A DNA stretch of 64,000 nt, taken from Lachnoclostridium sp. UBA5725 (lineage in GTDB: Bacteria > Bacillota > Clostridia > Lachnospirales > Lachnospiraceae). Location of the stretch: NCBI GenBank assembly GCA_002419585.1, contig DIGJ01000010.1, forward strand, positions 1 to 64,000, given 5' to 3'. The notes under the pieces were generated by a model that was not told where the DNA came from, did no database searches, and was given only the letters and a program-made list of their open reading frames with translations. How positions within the stretch are numbered: position 1 is the first letter of the stretch; every line of letters starts with the position of its first letter. Made by a program: the position numbers and the translations under genes. Below are positions 27,343 to 35,915 of this stretch, one piece after another.

Positions 27343-28524
27343 ATGGCAGTTAAGATTATAAATGAGAAATGTAAGGGATGTACAAAATGTACGAAGACCT
27401 GTCCTTTCAATGCAATCACAATGGAAGGAAAACTAGCGGTAATCGGTGGAGCTTGTACTAGTTGTGGAGCATGCGTAAGTGCTTGTCCATTTGGTGCAAT
27501 TGAAAAAACGGAAGAAGCGAAAGAAGCAATCGATTTAAGTGCATATAAAGATGTCTGGGTATTTGCAGAGCAAAGAGAAGGAAAATTAATGCCAGTTGTT
27601 ATTGAACTTCTTGGTGAAGGAAAAAAATTGGCCAATGATATTGGTTGCAAATTATGTGCAGTACTTTGCGGTCATGAAGTAGAAGACTTGGCAAAAGAAT
27701 TAATCACATATGGTGCAGATATCGTATATCTTGCTGACGATAAGGAATTAAGTACCTATCGTACCGATGCTTATACCAAAGTTATATTTGAAGCAATTGA
27801 AACGCACAAACCAGAAATTGTCTTGCTTGGAGCGACTCATATTGGACGTGATTTAGGTCCATGTCTTGCGGTAAAATGTGGAACTGGGTTAACAGCAGAT
27901 TGCACAAAACTTGAAATTGACCCAGAGGATAAAAAAATTAAACAGACGCGTCCTGCATTTGGTGGCAACTTAATGGCAACAATTGTATGCCCAAATCACC
28001 GTCCACAAATGTCAACAGTAAGACCTGGGGTTATGGGAAAGGCAGAATATACAAAAGATTACCAGGGGGAAGTAGTATCCTTAGCGGTAGACTTTAAACC
28101 AGGCGATATTCGTACGAAAGTACTTGAAATTGTAAAAAAAGCCGAAGAAATGGTTTCTCTTACCGATGCCGAAATAATTGTAGCTGGTGGTATGGGACTT
28201 GGAAACAAAGAAGGTTTTGATTTATTAAAGAAATTAGCAGATAAATTAGGTGGAACCGTTGCAGCTTCTAGAGCAGCTGTCGATGCAGGGTGGATCGACC
28301 ATTCTTATCAGGTAGGACAGACTGGTACTACGGTGAAACCAAAAATATATTTTGCTTGTGGAATCTCTGGTGCTATCCAGCATATTGCTGGTATGCAAGA
28401 TTCAGATTATATTGTAGCAATCAATAAAAATGAGACCGCACCAATCTTTGAAGTTGCTGATTATGGAATCACAGGTGATTTGTATCAGGTAGTTCCTTCA
28501 ATTTTAGAAGAATTGGAGAAATAA
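27343..28524 (+). CDS. etfA: Electron transfer flavoprotein subunit alpha 2 with N-terminal ferredoxin domain
   Basis: 393 residues, same architecture as the lobe-one copy: two CxxCxxCxxxC clusters in the first 50 residues (CKGCTKCTKTC, CTSCGACVSAC), then EtfA and a C-terminal FAD domain (GQTGTTVKPK, ACGISGAIQH). The linker region around 230-245 and the ferredoxin loops differ most from copy 1. Likely part of a bifurcating enoyl-CoA reductase complex as in CarCDE. Confidence 0.95.
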   Translation: MAVKIINEKCKGCTKCTKTCPFNAITMEGKLAVIGGACTSCGACVSACPFGAIEKTEEAKEAIDLSAYKDVWVFAEQREGKLMPVVIELLGEGKKLANDIGCKLCAVLCGHEVEDLAKELITYGADIVYLADDKELSTYRTDAYTKVIFEAIETHKPEIVLLGATHIGRDLGPCLAVKCGTGLTADCTKLEIDPEDKKIKQTRPAFGGNLMATIVCPNHRPQMSTVRPGVMGKAEYTKDYQGEVVSLAVDFKPGDIRTKVLEIVKKAEEMVSLTDAEIIVAGGMGLGNKEGFDLLKKLADKLGGTVAASRAAVDAGWIDHSYQVGQTGTTVKPKIYFACGISGAIQHIAGMQDSDYIVAINKNETAPIFEVADYGITGDLYQVVPSILEELEK

Positions 28525-28527
28525 TAC

Positions 28528-29769
28528 ATGAAATTAGAGAAGAAACGTTGGATTATATTAATTGCAAGCTGCCTCATCAATTTATGTATTGGTTCACTTT
28601 ATTCTTGGAGTGTATTTGCATCGCCTATGGCTGTCCGCTTAAGCGAACTATATGGACTTAGCGGTACCGCATTGTTGACAGCAAGCAATCTATCCATTGT
28701 GTTTACGGTTGCGAATTCAGTTGGACCGATTACCATGATATCCGGTGGATTTATCAATGATAAATTAGGACCAAAGTGGGTTGTTTTTGCAGGAGGACTA
28801 CTCTTTGGAGTTGGGTTGCTTGCAAGTGGTTTCGCTACGAGTATTCCGATTCTGGTAGTTACTTACGGACTAGGATGTGGACTTGGAATGGGACTTGTAT
28901 ATGGTTGCACGATTAATAATTCCGTAAAATTTTTCCCAGATAAGAGGGGATTAATTGGTGGTATCGCAACCGCAACCTATGGACTTAGTTCCGTAATTAT
29001 TCCTCCGATTGCAAACAAACTAATTGGATCAATCGGCGTTCAAAGTACATTCCGAATGCTGGGAATGGTATTTATGGTTGTTATTTGCAGTAGTGCATTT
29101 TTAATAGAAAAGTGTCCGGAAGGATACATGCCAAAGGGGTATACGCCAGACACGATGACCTCAAATAGTAAAAAGTTAAAAGATAAAAACTGGAAAGAGA
29201 TGATAAAAGACGGCAACTTTTATCTCATGATCTGCATGCTTTTATGTGGCGCATTTTCTGGACTAATGATTATTTCACAGGCGTCCCCTATGGCACAAAA
29301 TATTGTAAAAATGTCCGCTGCGATGGCAGCAACCTGTGTCTCTATTCTGGCACTTTTTAATGCCATTGGACGTATTTTGGCAGGTTACATTTCGGATAAA
29401 ATTGGTCGAATTAATACCATAGCACTTGCTTTCCTATTATCAATGATCGGACTTGTTACGTTATATGGCTGTAATGAGGGTTCCAATGCAAGATTTATAC
29501 TAGCAATTGCGATTATAGGTACGTGTTTTGGTTCCTTTATGGGAGTATTTCCTGGATTTACAGCCGACCAATTTGGTACAAAAAATAATAGTGTAAATTA
29601 CGGGATTATGTTCATTGGATTTGCAGTAGCAGGAATCATGGGGCCTACCGTAGTTGGTAAGATTGTGTCCGCTACAGGAAATTATGGACAGGCATTTGTA
29701 ATAGCAGGTGTATTATGTATTCTTGGTTTTCTATTAAGCTTTTTGTATCGCAAATTAAACAAACAATAG
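28528..29769 (+). CDS. MFS transporter, oxalate/formate antiporter (OFA)-like
   Basis: 413 residues, 12 predicted membrane segments. GSLYSWSVFASPM near the N-terminus and FFPDKRGLIGGIATATYG are typical of the OFA branch of the major facilitator superfamily, whose members often exchange organic anions. It starts 3 bp after EtfA2, so it ends the ligase operon. It probably exports the reduced acid or exchanges it for the substrate; BaiG-like carriers also belong to the same superfamily but a specific link is not supported. Confidence 0.85.
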   Translation: MKLEKKRWIILIASCLINLCIGSLYSWSVFASPMAVRLSELYGLSGTALLTASNLSIVFTVANSVGPITMISGGFINDKLGPKWVVFAGGLLFGVGLLASGFATSIPILVVTYGLGCGLGMGLVYGCTINNSVKFFPDKRGLIGGIATATYGLSSVIIPPIANKLIGSIGVQSTFRMLGMVFMVVICSSAFLIEKCPEGYMPKGYTPDTMTSNSKKLKDKNWKEMIKDGNFYLMICMLLCGAFSGLMIISQASPMAQNIVKMSAAMAATCVSILALFNAIGRILAGYISDKIGRINTIALAFLLSMIGLVTLYGCNEGSNARFILAIAIIGTCFGSFMGVFPGFTADQFGTKNNSVNYGIMFIGFAVAGIMGPTVVGKIVSATGNYGQAFVIAGVLCILGFLLSFLYRKLNKQ

Positions 29770-29803
29770 CCAATTTAAAGTTTGTGGCTATGGAATGATT
29801 TTG

Positions 29804-29848
29804 CTCAGCCAGCAGTTATGATTTTATACTTGCGGGCTGAGTATTTTA
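29804..29848 (+). terminator. Probable terminator after the MFS gene
   Basis: CTCAGCC and GGCTGAG pair over 7 bp with a long A/T-rich loop, followed by TATTTTAT. Moderate strength only. Confidence 0.4.
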
Positions 29849-29918
29849 TGTATATAAGGGAATTTTCACAAAAGAAATTAAGAGTATGATAAGTTAAATT
29901 AACATGGAGGGGAAATAA

Positions 29919-31967
29919 ATGTTAAAAAATATGAAGTTAAATCGAAAAATTGGTTTATTTGTATGTATTATGATAATGGTAAGTATGGCTTTGATATTTA
30001 CGATATCAAGCAGAAATTCAGAAAAACTGCTGGAGGATGCAGCAGAAAATAATATGACGACTTTAATCAATGCGCAAACACAGATTATAGATGAAACCAT
30101 GAATTCAGCAGAAGGTCTACTCATGGATTTTAGTCACAATACGGATTTGAAAGAATTACTAAAAAATCCCAAAGATGCCACTTTGAATGCAAAGGTCCAA
30201 AGGTATATCGATGCGTATTTTAGCAATCGAAGTGATTTAGAAGGTATCTATATCTGTGACTGGAATTCGTTATGTTTATCTCACTCAAATAAGGAGGCGA
30301 TAGGAGCTACCTTTCGAAAAGAGGATGCGCTAAAAGAATTGCAGTCTGCATTAGAAGAATCAGGTGATGCAGTTTATAATATTGGAATAAACACATCGGC
30401 GAATTCAGGGAAACAGGTAATTGCACTATTTAAAGCAGTCTATGATGATAATAATAAACCAATTGGTTATGTGGGTGCTGCTGTATATGCTGCAAATTTA
30501 GGAAATACATTATCTTCCCTTAAAATAGAAGGATTGGATGGTTCTAGTTATGCATTGATTAATACGGATAAAAATAATTATATCTTTACAGCAGACGAAA
30601 GCCGAATTGGTGCTCAAATCGAGGATAAAAATTTACAAAATATCATAGAACAAGTCAAATCAAATAAAAATGATAATGTGAAAACCGTTTCGTATCAAAA
30701 TGGGAAAGAAGACTATATCGCTACTTATAAAGCGATTACGGAACGTGGATGGTTAATGGTATTAACAGATAGTAAAAATGAAATTTTTGCAACAGCAAAA
30801 CAAAATTCAAGAAATTTAGCAATTATATGCATCCTATTCACTGTTGTTATCGTCGTTGGGGCAGCTTGTATTTTACAGATTTCATTAAAACCAATTGCTA
30901 AGCTAAAAGATGCAATCATGAAACTTGAAAAACTTGATTTATGTAAAAATGCTCAAATTGAAAAATATGTAAAGCAAAAAGATGAAGTAGGGCAAATTGC
31001 ATGTGCATTACAAAGTTTTACAGAAACTCTTCGTGGTAAGATGATTGAAATCGATGATATTTCGCTTGATTTAAAACATAAGGCAGAGGAATGTGCTGAA
31101 AAAGCAAATGATATGAGTAATGTAAATGAAGTTCAGAGCACATCTGCAAATGAAATATCGATTGCCATTGATGAAATGGTAAATACCATTAGTATTGTGG
31201 CCGAGGGTGCTACGGATTTAGCAAAAAATACGATGGGAATTTTAGATGAGAAAAACCAGGTGATTGATTCTATGCATTCTATGGAGACGATGGCACATGA
31301 GGGAAGAACAAGAATGGAAGGAACAAAAACATCGTTTGATACCATCGAGACTACCATAAATCATTTGAGTAAGACCGTAACTTCGGTTCAATCTTCCATG
31401 GAAAATATAAAAGGTTTTGTAGATGTTGTAAACGAAATTGCTTCACAAACAAATCTATTATCACTAAATGCTTCGATTGAAGCGGCAAGAGCTGGTGAGG
31501 CAGGAAGAGGATTTGCAGTAGTCGCAAACGAAATTAGTATCCTTTCACAAAAGACGGCGCAGGCTACAGAAGAAATTGCGGAAATTACAAAGGGAATCGT
31601 ATTACTCGTCGATGAAAGTAATCAACAGTCTAAAACAGCAATTGCTGAAATTAGTACTTGTGGTACTGTTATAAACGAATCCGAAAATCTATATAAAAAA
31701 TTGATTTTTGCAACCGATGAAGTCAAGAATCGTATGGAAAGTTTATCCGATTTGTTGAATCGTATGGATGAATCGACCACATCGGTAGCGGCTGTTACGC
31801 AGGAAGAAGCCGCAAGCGCGGAAGAAATCGCAGCCTCTTCCGAAAGTTTTAAAGAACAATCCGCTAAGCTTCTTGAAACAACGGTGGACATGAATAATAT
31901 GGCGTCTGGATTAGATGAAATGACGCAATATCTATCCGTTAGTGTGAAGCAATTTAAATTAGAATAA
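29919..31967 (+). CDS. Methyl-accepting chemotaxis protein
   Basis: 682 residues. Membrane segment one at about 8-28, an extracytoplasmic Cache-like sensor at about 35-290, membrane segment two at about 298-320, then HAMP (ISLKPIAKLKDAIMKLEK) and the signalling domain with the hairpin tip IASQTNLLSLNASIEAARAGE. It senses a small molecule outside the cell and controls CheA. Its place between the acyl-acid island and the PucR block suggests chemotaxis to a substrate of either system, which is inference. The transcript probably ends inside the opposing PucR gene (32027-32067). Confidence 0.93.
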   Translation: MLKNMKLNRKIGLFVCIMIMVSMALIFTISSRNSEKLLEDAAENNMTTLINAQTQIIDETMNSAEGLLMDFSHNTDLKELLKNPKDATLNAKVQRYIDAYFSNRSDLEGIYICDWNSLCLSHSNKEAIGATFRKEDALKELQSALEESGDAVYNIGINTSANSGKQVIALFKAVYDDNNKPIGYVGAAVYAANLGNTLSSLKIEGLDGSSYALINTDKNNYIFTADESRIGAQIEDKNLQNIIEQVKSNKNDNVKTVSYQNGKEDYIATYKAITERGWLMVLTDSKNEIFATAKQNSRNLAIICILFTVVIVVGAACILQISLKPIAKLKDAIMKLEKLDLCKNAQIEKYVKQKDEVGQIACALQSFTETLRGKMIEIDDISLDLKHKAEECAEKANDMSNVNEVQSTSANEISIAIDEMVNTISIVAEGATDLAKNTMGILDEKNQVIDSMHSMETMAHEGRTRMEGTKTSFDTIETTINHLSKTVTSVQSSMENIKGFVDVVNEIASQTNLLSLNASIEAARAGEAGRGFAVVANEISILSQKTAQATEEIAEITKGIVLLVDESNQQSKTAIAEISTCGTVINESENLYKKLIFATDEVKNRMESLSDLLNRMDESTTSVAAVTQEEAASAEEIAASSESFKEQSAKLLETTVDMNNMASGLDEMTQYLSVSVKQFKLE

Positions 31968-31982
31968 TGAAGTATTGCTGGA

Positions 31983-33461
31983 TCATTCCAATTCCATAAA
32001 TTTTAAGGTTAAATGTATTTTTAGACGCTCTTCTCCATTTGATAAGTCGATGGAGAAGAGCTCTTTTAATTTTCCCATGCGGTAAAAAAGCGTATTTTTA
32101 TGAATAAAAAGATGCTTTGCAGCAAGGGTGGGATTATCTGGGTAAGTTAAATATTCTTTCAGGGTGGAAAGTAAGTTCGTATGATGATGTTCATCATATT
32201 CTAGAATCTTTGTAATGGCAGGGTGATAAAAATCGTTCATTTTGTGATGGACAGAAACAATATCTCCAATATGCTGGCAAAGATAATCGGTATAAATATA
32301 TAAATGATTATCTGGATCAAAACGTTGACCCATAGTATGTGCGGTAAGCGATTCTTCATAATATTTTCTTACATCTAAGAAGCTATGAAAGCACCGGCTT
32401 ACGGCAGCTGTGAGGTTATTGATTTCTAAATATTTTGCTAATTCACCTTCTGCATAAAAAATAGTGCCTTGTGCATCTGGAAGACAGATTAAAAAGACAA
32501 TACGACCATCATAAATTACCCAACGGCTGTCTGGAAGAATCTGATGGAGCTGCTTTGAAATGAGTTGAGCCTTTTTATCAAAGATATCGGCATGTTGCTC
32601 GGAAATTGTCATAAGATACAGGTTCTGTGTAACCTTCCAACCTAAGCTTTGGATGCGGTGCTTTATCGTAGAGATATCACGTATCCGGTTATCTAATAAT
32701 TCAGATAAAAAGAGACTGTGCATTAAGGACTGATTATTACGATAAAAATTGCTTTTTTGCAACTCAAGAGATACTAAACGACAAAGAAAGTCGATTAACT
32801 CTAAGTCATCATCCGTTATTTTATGATTACATTCCATAATACCCATCTGAGCGGATTCGATACCGTGAATATTAACAAGAGCAGTCACCCATCCGTATTT
32901 TGCATCCTTTGCTTTGTTGTAATAAGGATAGCCGTTTTCCCTTGCAATTTCATATACGCGATCTCTCTTCATTGCTTCAATATTACTATCTGTCATATAA
33001 CCTAAAATATTTTGCTCCTGAAGATCAGGACGATCATAAATAATATTCTGACTGCTCGCTAGAATTTTGTAATTTGTATCCACTAATGCAATCGGATTGT
33101 TCAGTGCACGATACGCTTCATCAATCAGATCTTGCGTACTGTGGTTCGAATACAGTACTTCAATCAGACACGATTTTTTACCAACAAGAATTTGATCCGA
33201 TATAAGGATTTGATTGATTTCTTGAATTAGATTGTCTGCGAGAGAGTCCTTAGCTAATAGAAGAATAGGATTGGAGGATTCAACGGGTATCATCGAAAAA
33301 TCTTCGTCAGAAGCTCCAATATATAAGCAATTTGAGGAAAGTGATATGTTTGTTTTTGGTTTTAGAAAACAGCAGGAGAAGATATCTGCATTCATATCGG
33401 GAGTAGTAAACCAGTGGTAATTTGTTATTTTAAGTTTCGTAATCATATGATCTAATTTCAT
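31983..33461 (-). CDS. PucR/CdaR-family transcriptional regulator 1
   Basis: 492 residues from the ATG at 33461 (AAGGAG six bases upstream on the minus strand); a more distal ATG at 33488 lies inside a palindrome and lacks a site. The C-terminal ~60 residues are the PucR helix-turn-helix (NPTLAAKHLFIHKNTLFYRMGKL). The middle holds a GGDEF-like degenerate region, and the N-terminal half has a PAS/GAF-like segment (NPIALVDTNYKILASS). It is divergent from the ACP-CocE-Ptb-Buk operon and probably activates it. A second paralogue is at 58957. Confidence 0.88.
   Translation of the reverse strand: MKLDHMITKLKITNYHWFTTPDMNADIFSCCFLKPKTNISLSSNCLYIGASDEDFSMIPVESSNPILLLAKDSLADNLIQEINQILISDQILVGKKSCLIEVLYSNHSTQDLIDEAYRALNNPIALVDTNYKILASSQNIIYDRPDLQEQNILGYMTDSNIEAMKRDRVYEIARENGYPYYNKAKDAKYGWVTALVNIHGIESAQMGIMECNHKITDDDLELIDFLCRLVSLELQKSNFYRNNQSLMHSLFLSELLDNRIRDISTIKHRIQSLGWKVTQNLYLMTISEQHADIFDKKAQLISKQLHQILPDSRWVIYDGRIVFLICLPDAQGTIFYAEGELAKYLEINNLTAAVSRCFHSFLDVRKYYEESLTAHTMGQRFDPDNHLYIYTDYLCQHIGDIVSVHHKMNDFYHPAITKILEYDEHHHTNLLSTLKEYLTYPDNPTLAAKHLFIHKNTLFYRMGKLKELFSIDLSNGEERLKIHLTLKFMELE
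32027..32067 (+). terminator. Terminator for the chemoreceptor inside the convergent PucR gene
   Basis: GCTCTTCTCCAT and ATGGAGAAGAGC form a perfect 12-bp stem with an 11-nt loop, followed by TCTTTT on the plus strand. It lies about 60 bp after the chemoreceptor stop but within the C-terminal codons of the opposite-strand PucR gene. Confidence 0.6.
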
Positions 33462-33473
33462 ATAAATCTCCTT

Positions 33474-33487
33474 TGTGTTATAACACA
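33474..33487. promoter_or_regulatory. Palindrome TGTGTTATAACACA, candidate PucR operator
   Basis: Perfect 14-bp palindrome just upstream of the PucR start. A half-site TTTAACACAT (33521-33530) touches the -35 of the divergent promoter. The arrangement fits a regulator that represses itself and activates the ACP operon. Confidence 0.5.
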
Positions 33488-33529
33488 ATAAAAAGTGAAT
33501 TCTGTTACTTTTGTTTAGTTTTTAACACA

Positions 33530-33558
33530 TTGTCTATAGTAACTCTATTATATATAAT
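33530..33558 (+). promoter_or_regulatory. Promoter of the ACP-CocE-Ptb-Buk operon
   Basis: TTGTCT, a 17-nt spacer and TATAAT. It leaves a leader of about 90 nt before the ACP start. Confidence 0.6.
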
Positions 33559-33654
33559 ACAACTAATAAAGGCAATAGTTATGCAAAATTAACATTTTAA
33601 GACAATAAATTATTATATAAAATATTGTGTTGCAATTTAGAAGGAGGAATAAAT

Positions 33655-33906
33655 ATGGATACAAGAGAACAAATTAAAGAAAAATTAATCGAAAGAGGAG
33701 CACCATTGTTTGGCAAGAAACCAGAAGAAATCACCGAAGACATGAAGTTTATCGAAGATTTAAATGCAAAATCAGTTCATTACTCACAGATTACGACTTA
33801 CCTAGAGGATGAGTTTGATGTAGAAATTCCTTATATGACGTTTCGAAGAAAAGTAACAATCGGTGAAGCTGTGGATTATGTATTAGATCTAGTAGAAAAC
33901 GAATAA
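33655..33906 (+). CDS. Atypical acyl carrier protein (KSV instead of DSL)
   Basis: 83 residues. It aligns with ACP along its length: helix-1 region, FIEDLNAKSVHYSQI at the modification site, and LEDEFDVEIP matching helix II of fatty-acid ACP. The phosphopantetheine Ser is Ser40, but the usual Asp-Ser-Leu is Lys39-Ser40-Val41. The ATG at 33655 has AAGGAGG at normal spacing; upstream in-frame codons do not. It is the first gene of an operon with a CocE hydrolase 15 bp later, not with fatty-acid genes. A divergent AcpS at 46942 may be its dedicated modifying enzyme. Which acyl group it carries is unknown. Confidence 0.85.
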   Translation: MDTREQIKEKLIERGAPLFGKKPEEITEDMKFIEDLNAKSVHYSQITTYLEDEFDVEIPYMTFRRKVTIGEAVDYVLDLVENE

Positions 33907-33921
33907 TCGGAGGAAAAAGAA

Positions 33922-35682
33922 ATGTCGGAAGTAAAAGGTGAATTTTTTATAAATAAAGAAGTGTTTCAAGGCGAAGAAATTGAAGCAATATACCGTGTGG
34001 CAAGAAAGCCAGTCGAAAATCAAGGCGATGTGGATTTATCAAATAGCGATGATCCTTTGGCTAGAATGGGACAGGGATTCTGCCCAGAATTCAATCAAAG
34101 AACATACGAGGCGGCTCCTGGAATTATCTGCGAGCAAGATCTTGAAGTTGTGATGAGAGATGGTACAAAAATATATTGTGATGTATTTCGCCCAGCAAAT
34201 ACAACTGAAAAAATACCTGTAATCGTATCCTGGAGCTGGTTTGGTAAACGTCCTGGCGATGGTATGTCAGAATGGCAGATTATGGGGGTTCCACCACATA
34301 CCGTATCCAGATTAGCAAAATTTGAATCACCTGATCCAGCTTATTGGTGTTACCAAGGATATGCAGTCGCTAACGTTGATGTTCGTGGAGCAGGACATTC
34401 AGAGGGAAATGTGCATATGTTTACGCACCAGGATCGGGAAGATGGATATGATTTCGTAGAATGGATTGCAAACAGAGACTGGTGCAATGGCAAGGTTGGT
34501 ATGTCAGGTAACTCAGGGGTAGCAATGCATCAGTGGGGAATTGCAGCGCAGCAGCCACCTCATCTTGCTTGTATCGCACCATGGGAATGTACCACGGATC
34601 TTTACAGAGAATCTTTATTTGAGGGAGGAATACCAGCATTAAGCTTCAATGATTTTATTGCAGCACAGGTAACTGGGCCAAATGGTGTCGATGACCAGGT
34701 TGCTATGGCGCGAAAATATCCATTGATGAATGGATACTGGGAAGACAAGATTCCGGATTTCTCAAAAGTTCGTATTCCGGTATACCAGACTGCTGGTTTC
34801 TCACATTTTCATTTACCAGGTTCAGTAAAGGCGTTTAGGAAATGTAAATCACGTAGAAAATGGATGCGTATGCACCGTGACTTTGAGTGGCCAGATACGT
34901 ATATGCCAGAAAATTTGGAAGACTTAAAAAAATTCTATGACCGATATTTGAAAGAAATACATAATGGATGGGAAATGACACCGAAGGTACGTGTGGATAT
35001 CATGGATGCTTATGATTGTGATTATCAGGAAAGAAGAGCAGAAGATACTTTCCCTCTTGCTCGTACTGAGTATAAAAAATATTATCTGGATGCTTCAAAG
35101 ATGACAATGCAGGATACGCCTGTATCTTTAGAAAGTAAAGTTTCCTATGATGCAAATACCGAACAAGCGGTATTTGATATGGAATTTATGGAAGATACCG
35201 AACTTACTGGATACATGTTCTTACGTCTTTTTGTAGAAGCAGACGGCCATGATGATATGGATTTGTTTGTTAATATACAAAAAGCAGATGAGGAAGGAAA
35301 TTGGTTACCTTGGAATACACTGAATGAACCACATCCAGGTGCTTGGGGCAAGATGCGTGTATCTATGCGTGAATTGGATGAGAAATTATCAACAAAATTT
35401 AACCCGGTTCTCAAATGTAAGAATGTTTGGAAATTAAATCCAGGCGAAATTGTTCCAGTCGATATTGCAATTGTACCTTCTGCACGTATTTGGCATAAAG
35501 GTCAGAAATTAAGAATCCAGGTAGCAGGAAGATATATTCGTGAAGGTTGGTTTGAGCCACTTGCGTGGGATACGGATAATCATGGAAGACATATTATCCA
35601 TACGGGTGGACAATATGAATCATTCCTTCAGGTACCTGTAATTCCGCCAAAGTACAAAGCAGGGAATTATGTATACCGATAA
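33922..35682 (+). CDS. CocE/NonD family hydrolase (X-Pro dipeptidyl-peptidase S15-like)
   Basis: 586 residues. Alpha/beta-hydrolase core with the nucleophile elbow GMSGNSGV (Ser198), preceded by the CocE pattern MRDGTKIYCDVFRPA and VRGAGHSEG. A C-terminal jelly-roll domain (about 375-586; GYMFLRLFVEADG, WHKGQKLRIQVAG) is shared with cocaine esterase and X-prolyl peptidases. These enzymes cleave or transfer acyl groups of esters or amides. About 60 N-terminal residues precede the usual domain start and are unassigned. No signal peptide, so it acts in the cytoplasm. Its partner may be the ACP just upstream. Confidence 0.87.
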   Translation: MSEVKGEFFINKEVFQGEEIEAIYRVARKPVENQGDVDLSNSDDPLARMGQGFCPEFNQRTYEAAPGIICEQDLEVVMRDGTKIYCDVFRPANTTEKIPVIVSWSWFGKRPGDGMSEWQIMGVPPHTVSRLAKFESPDPAYWCYQGYAVANVDVRGAGHSEGNVHMFTHQDREDGYDFVEWIANRDWCNGKVGMSGNSGVAMHQWGIAAQQPPHLACIAPWECTTDLYRESLFEGGIPALSFNDFIAAQVTGPNGVDDQVAMARKYPLMNGYWEDKIPDFSKVRIPVYQTAGFSHFHLPGSVKAFRKCKSRRKWMRMHRDFEWPDTYMPENLEDLKKFYDRYLKEIHNGWEMTPKVRVDIMDAYDCDYQERRAEDTFPLARTEYKKYYLDASKMTMQDTPVSLESKVSYDANTEQAVFDMEFMEDTELTGYMFLRLFVEADGHDDMDLFVNIQKADEEGNWLPWNTLNEPHPGAWGKMRVSMRELDEKLSTKFNPVLKCKNVWKLNPGEIVPVDIAIVPSARIWHKGQKLRIQVAGRYIREGWFEPLAWDTDNHGRHIIHTGGQYESFLQVPVIPPKYKAGNYVYR

Positions 35683-35689
35683 TTGATGG

Positions 35690-35879
35690 AAGGGCTATCG
35701 TAAAGTGAAAATTTCATTCATATGCCGCCAAAATTCCAAAGGTATCATTCCAGAATTCAACGCGATATATATTCATTCTGGAACGATACCTTTGAAATTT
35801 CGGCTAGGTTATGATACATTGAAGTTTTTATTTGCAAACGTTTAGAAAAGCAGATGACGTTTTGTTTACGATAGCCCTT
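35690..35879. repeat. Nested inverted-repeat element (MITE-like or regulatory)
   Basis: Outer 15-bp perfect inverted repeat AAGGGCTATCGTAAA (35690-35704) against 35865-35879 encloses 160 bp. Inside lies a second, longer hairpin: 35724-35756 against 35775-35804, sharing the core CAAAGGTATC...TTCCAGAAT with one mismatch and a 3-nt indel. It fills the whole CocE-Ptb gap. No clear target-site duplication. Confidence 0.6.
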
Positions 35880-35915
35880 ATTTGTTAGTATGAAATGTAG
35901 GAAAGGATGAAGAAA

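Noticed and set aside
11389..29769. bai (bile-acid 7-dehydroxylation) operon
   Set aside because: BaiF-, BaiB- and MFS-like genes are present, but the dehydratase subunits, activator and Etf pairs fit had/fld/car; no BaiE-like dehydratase is seen and the OYE and SDR genes lie 30 kb away.
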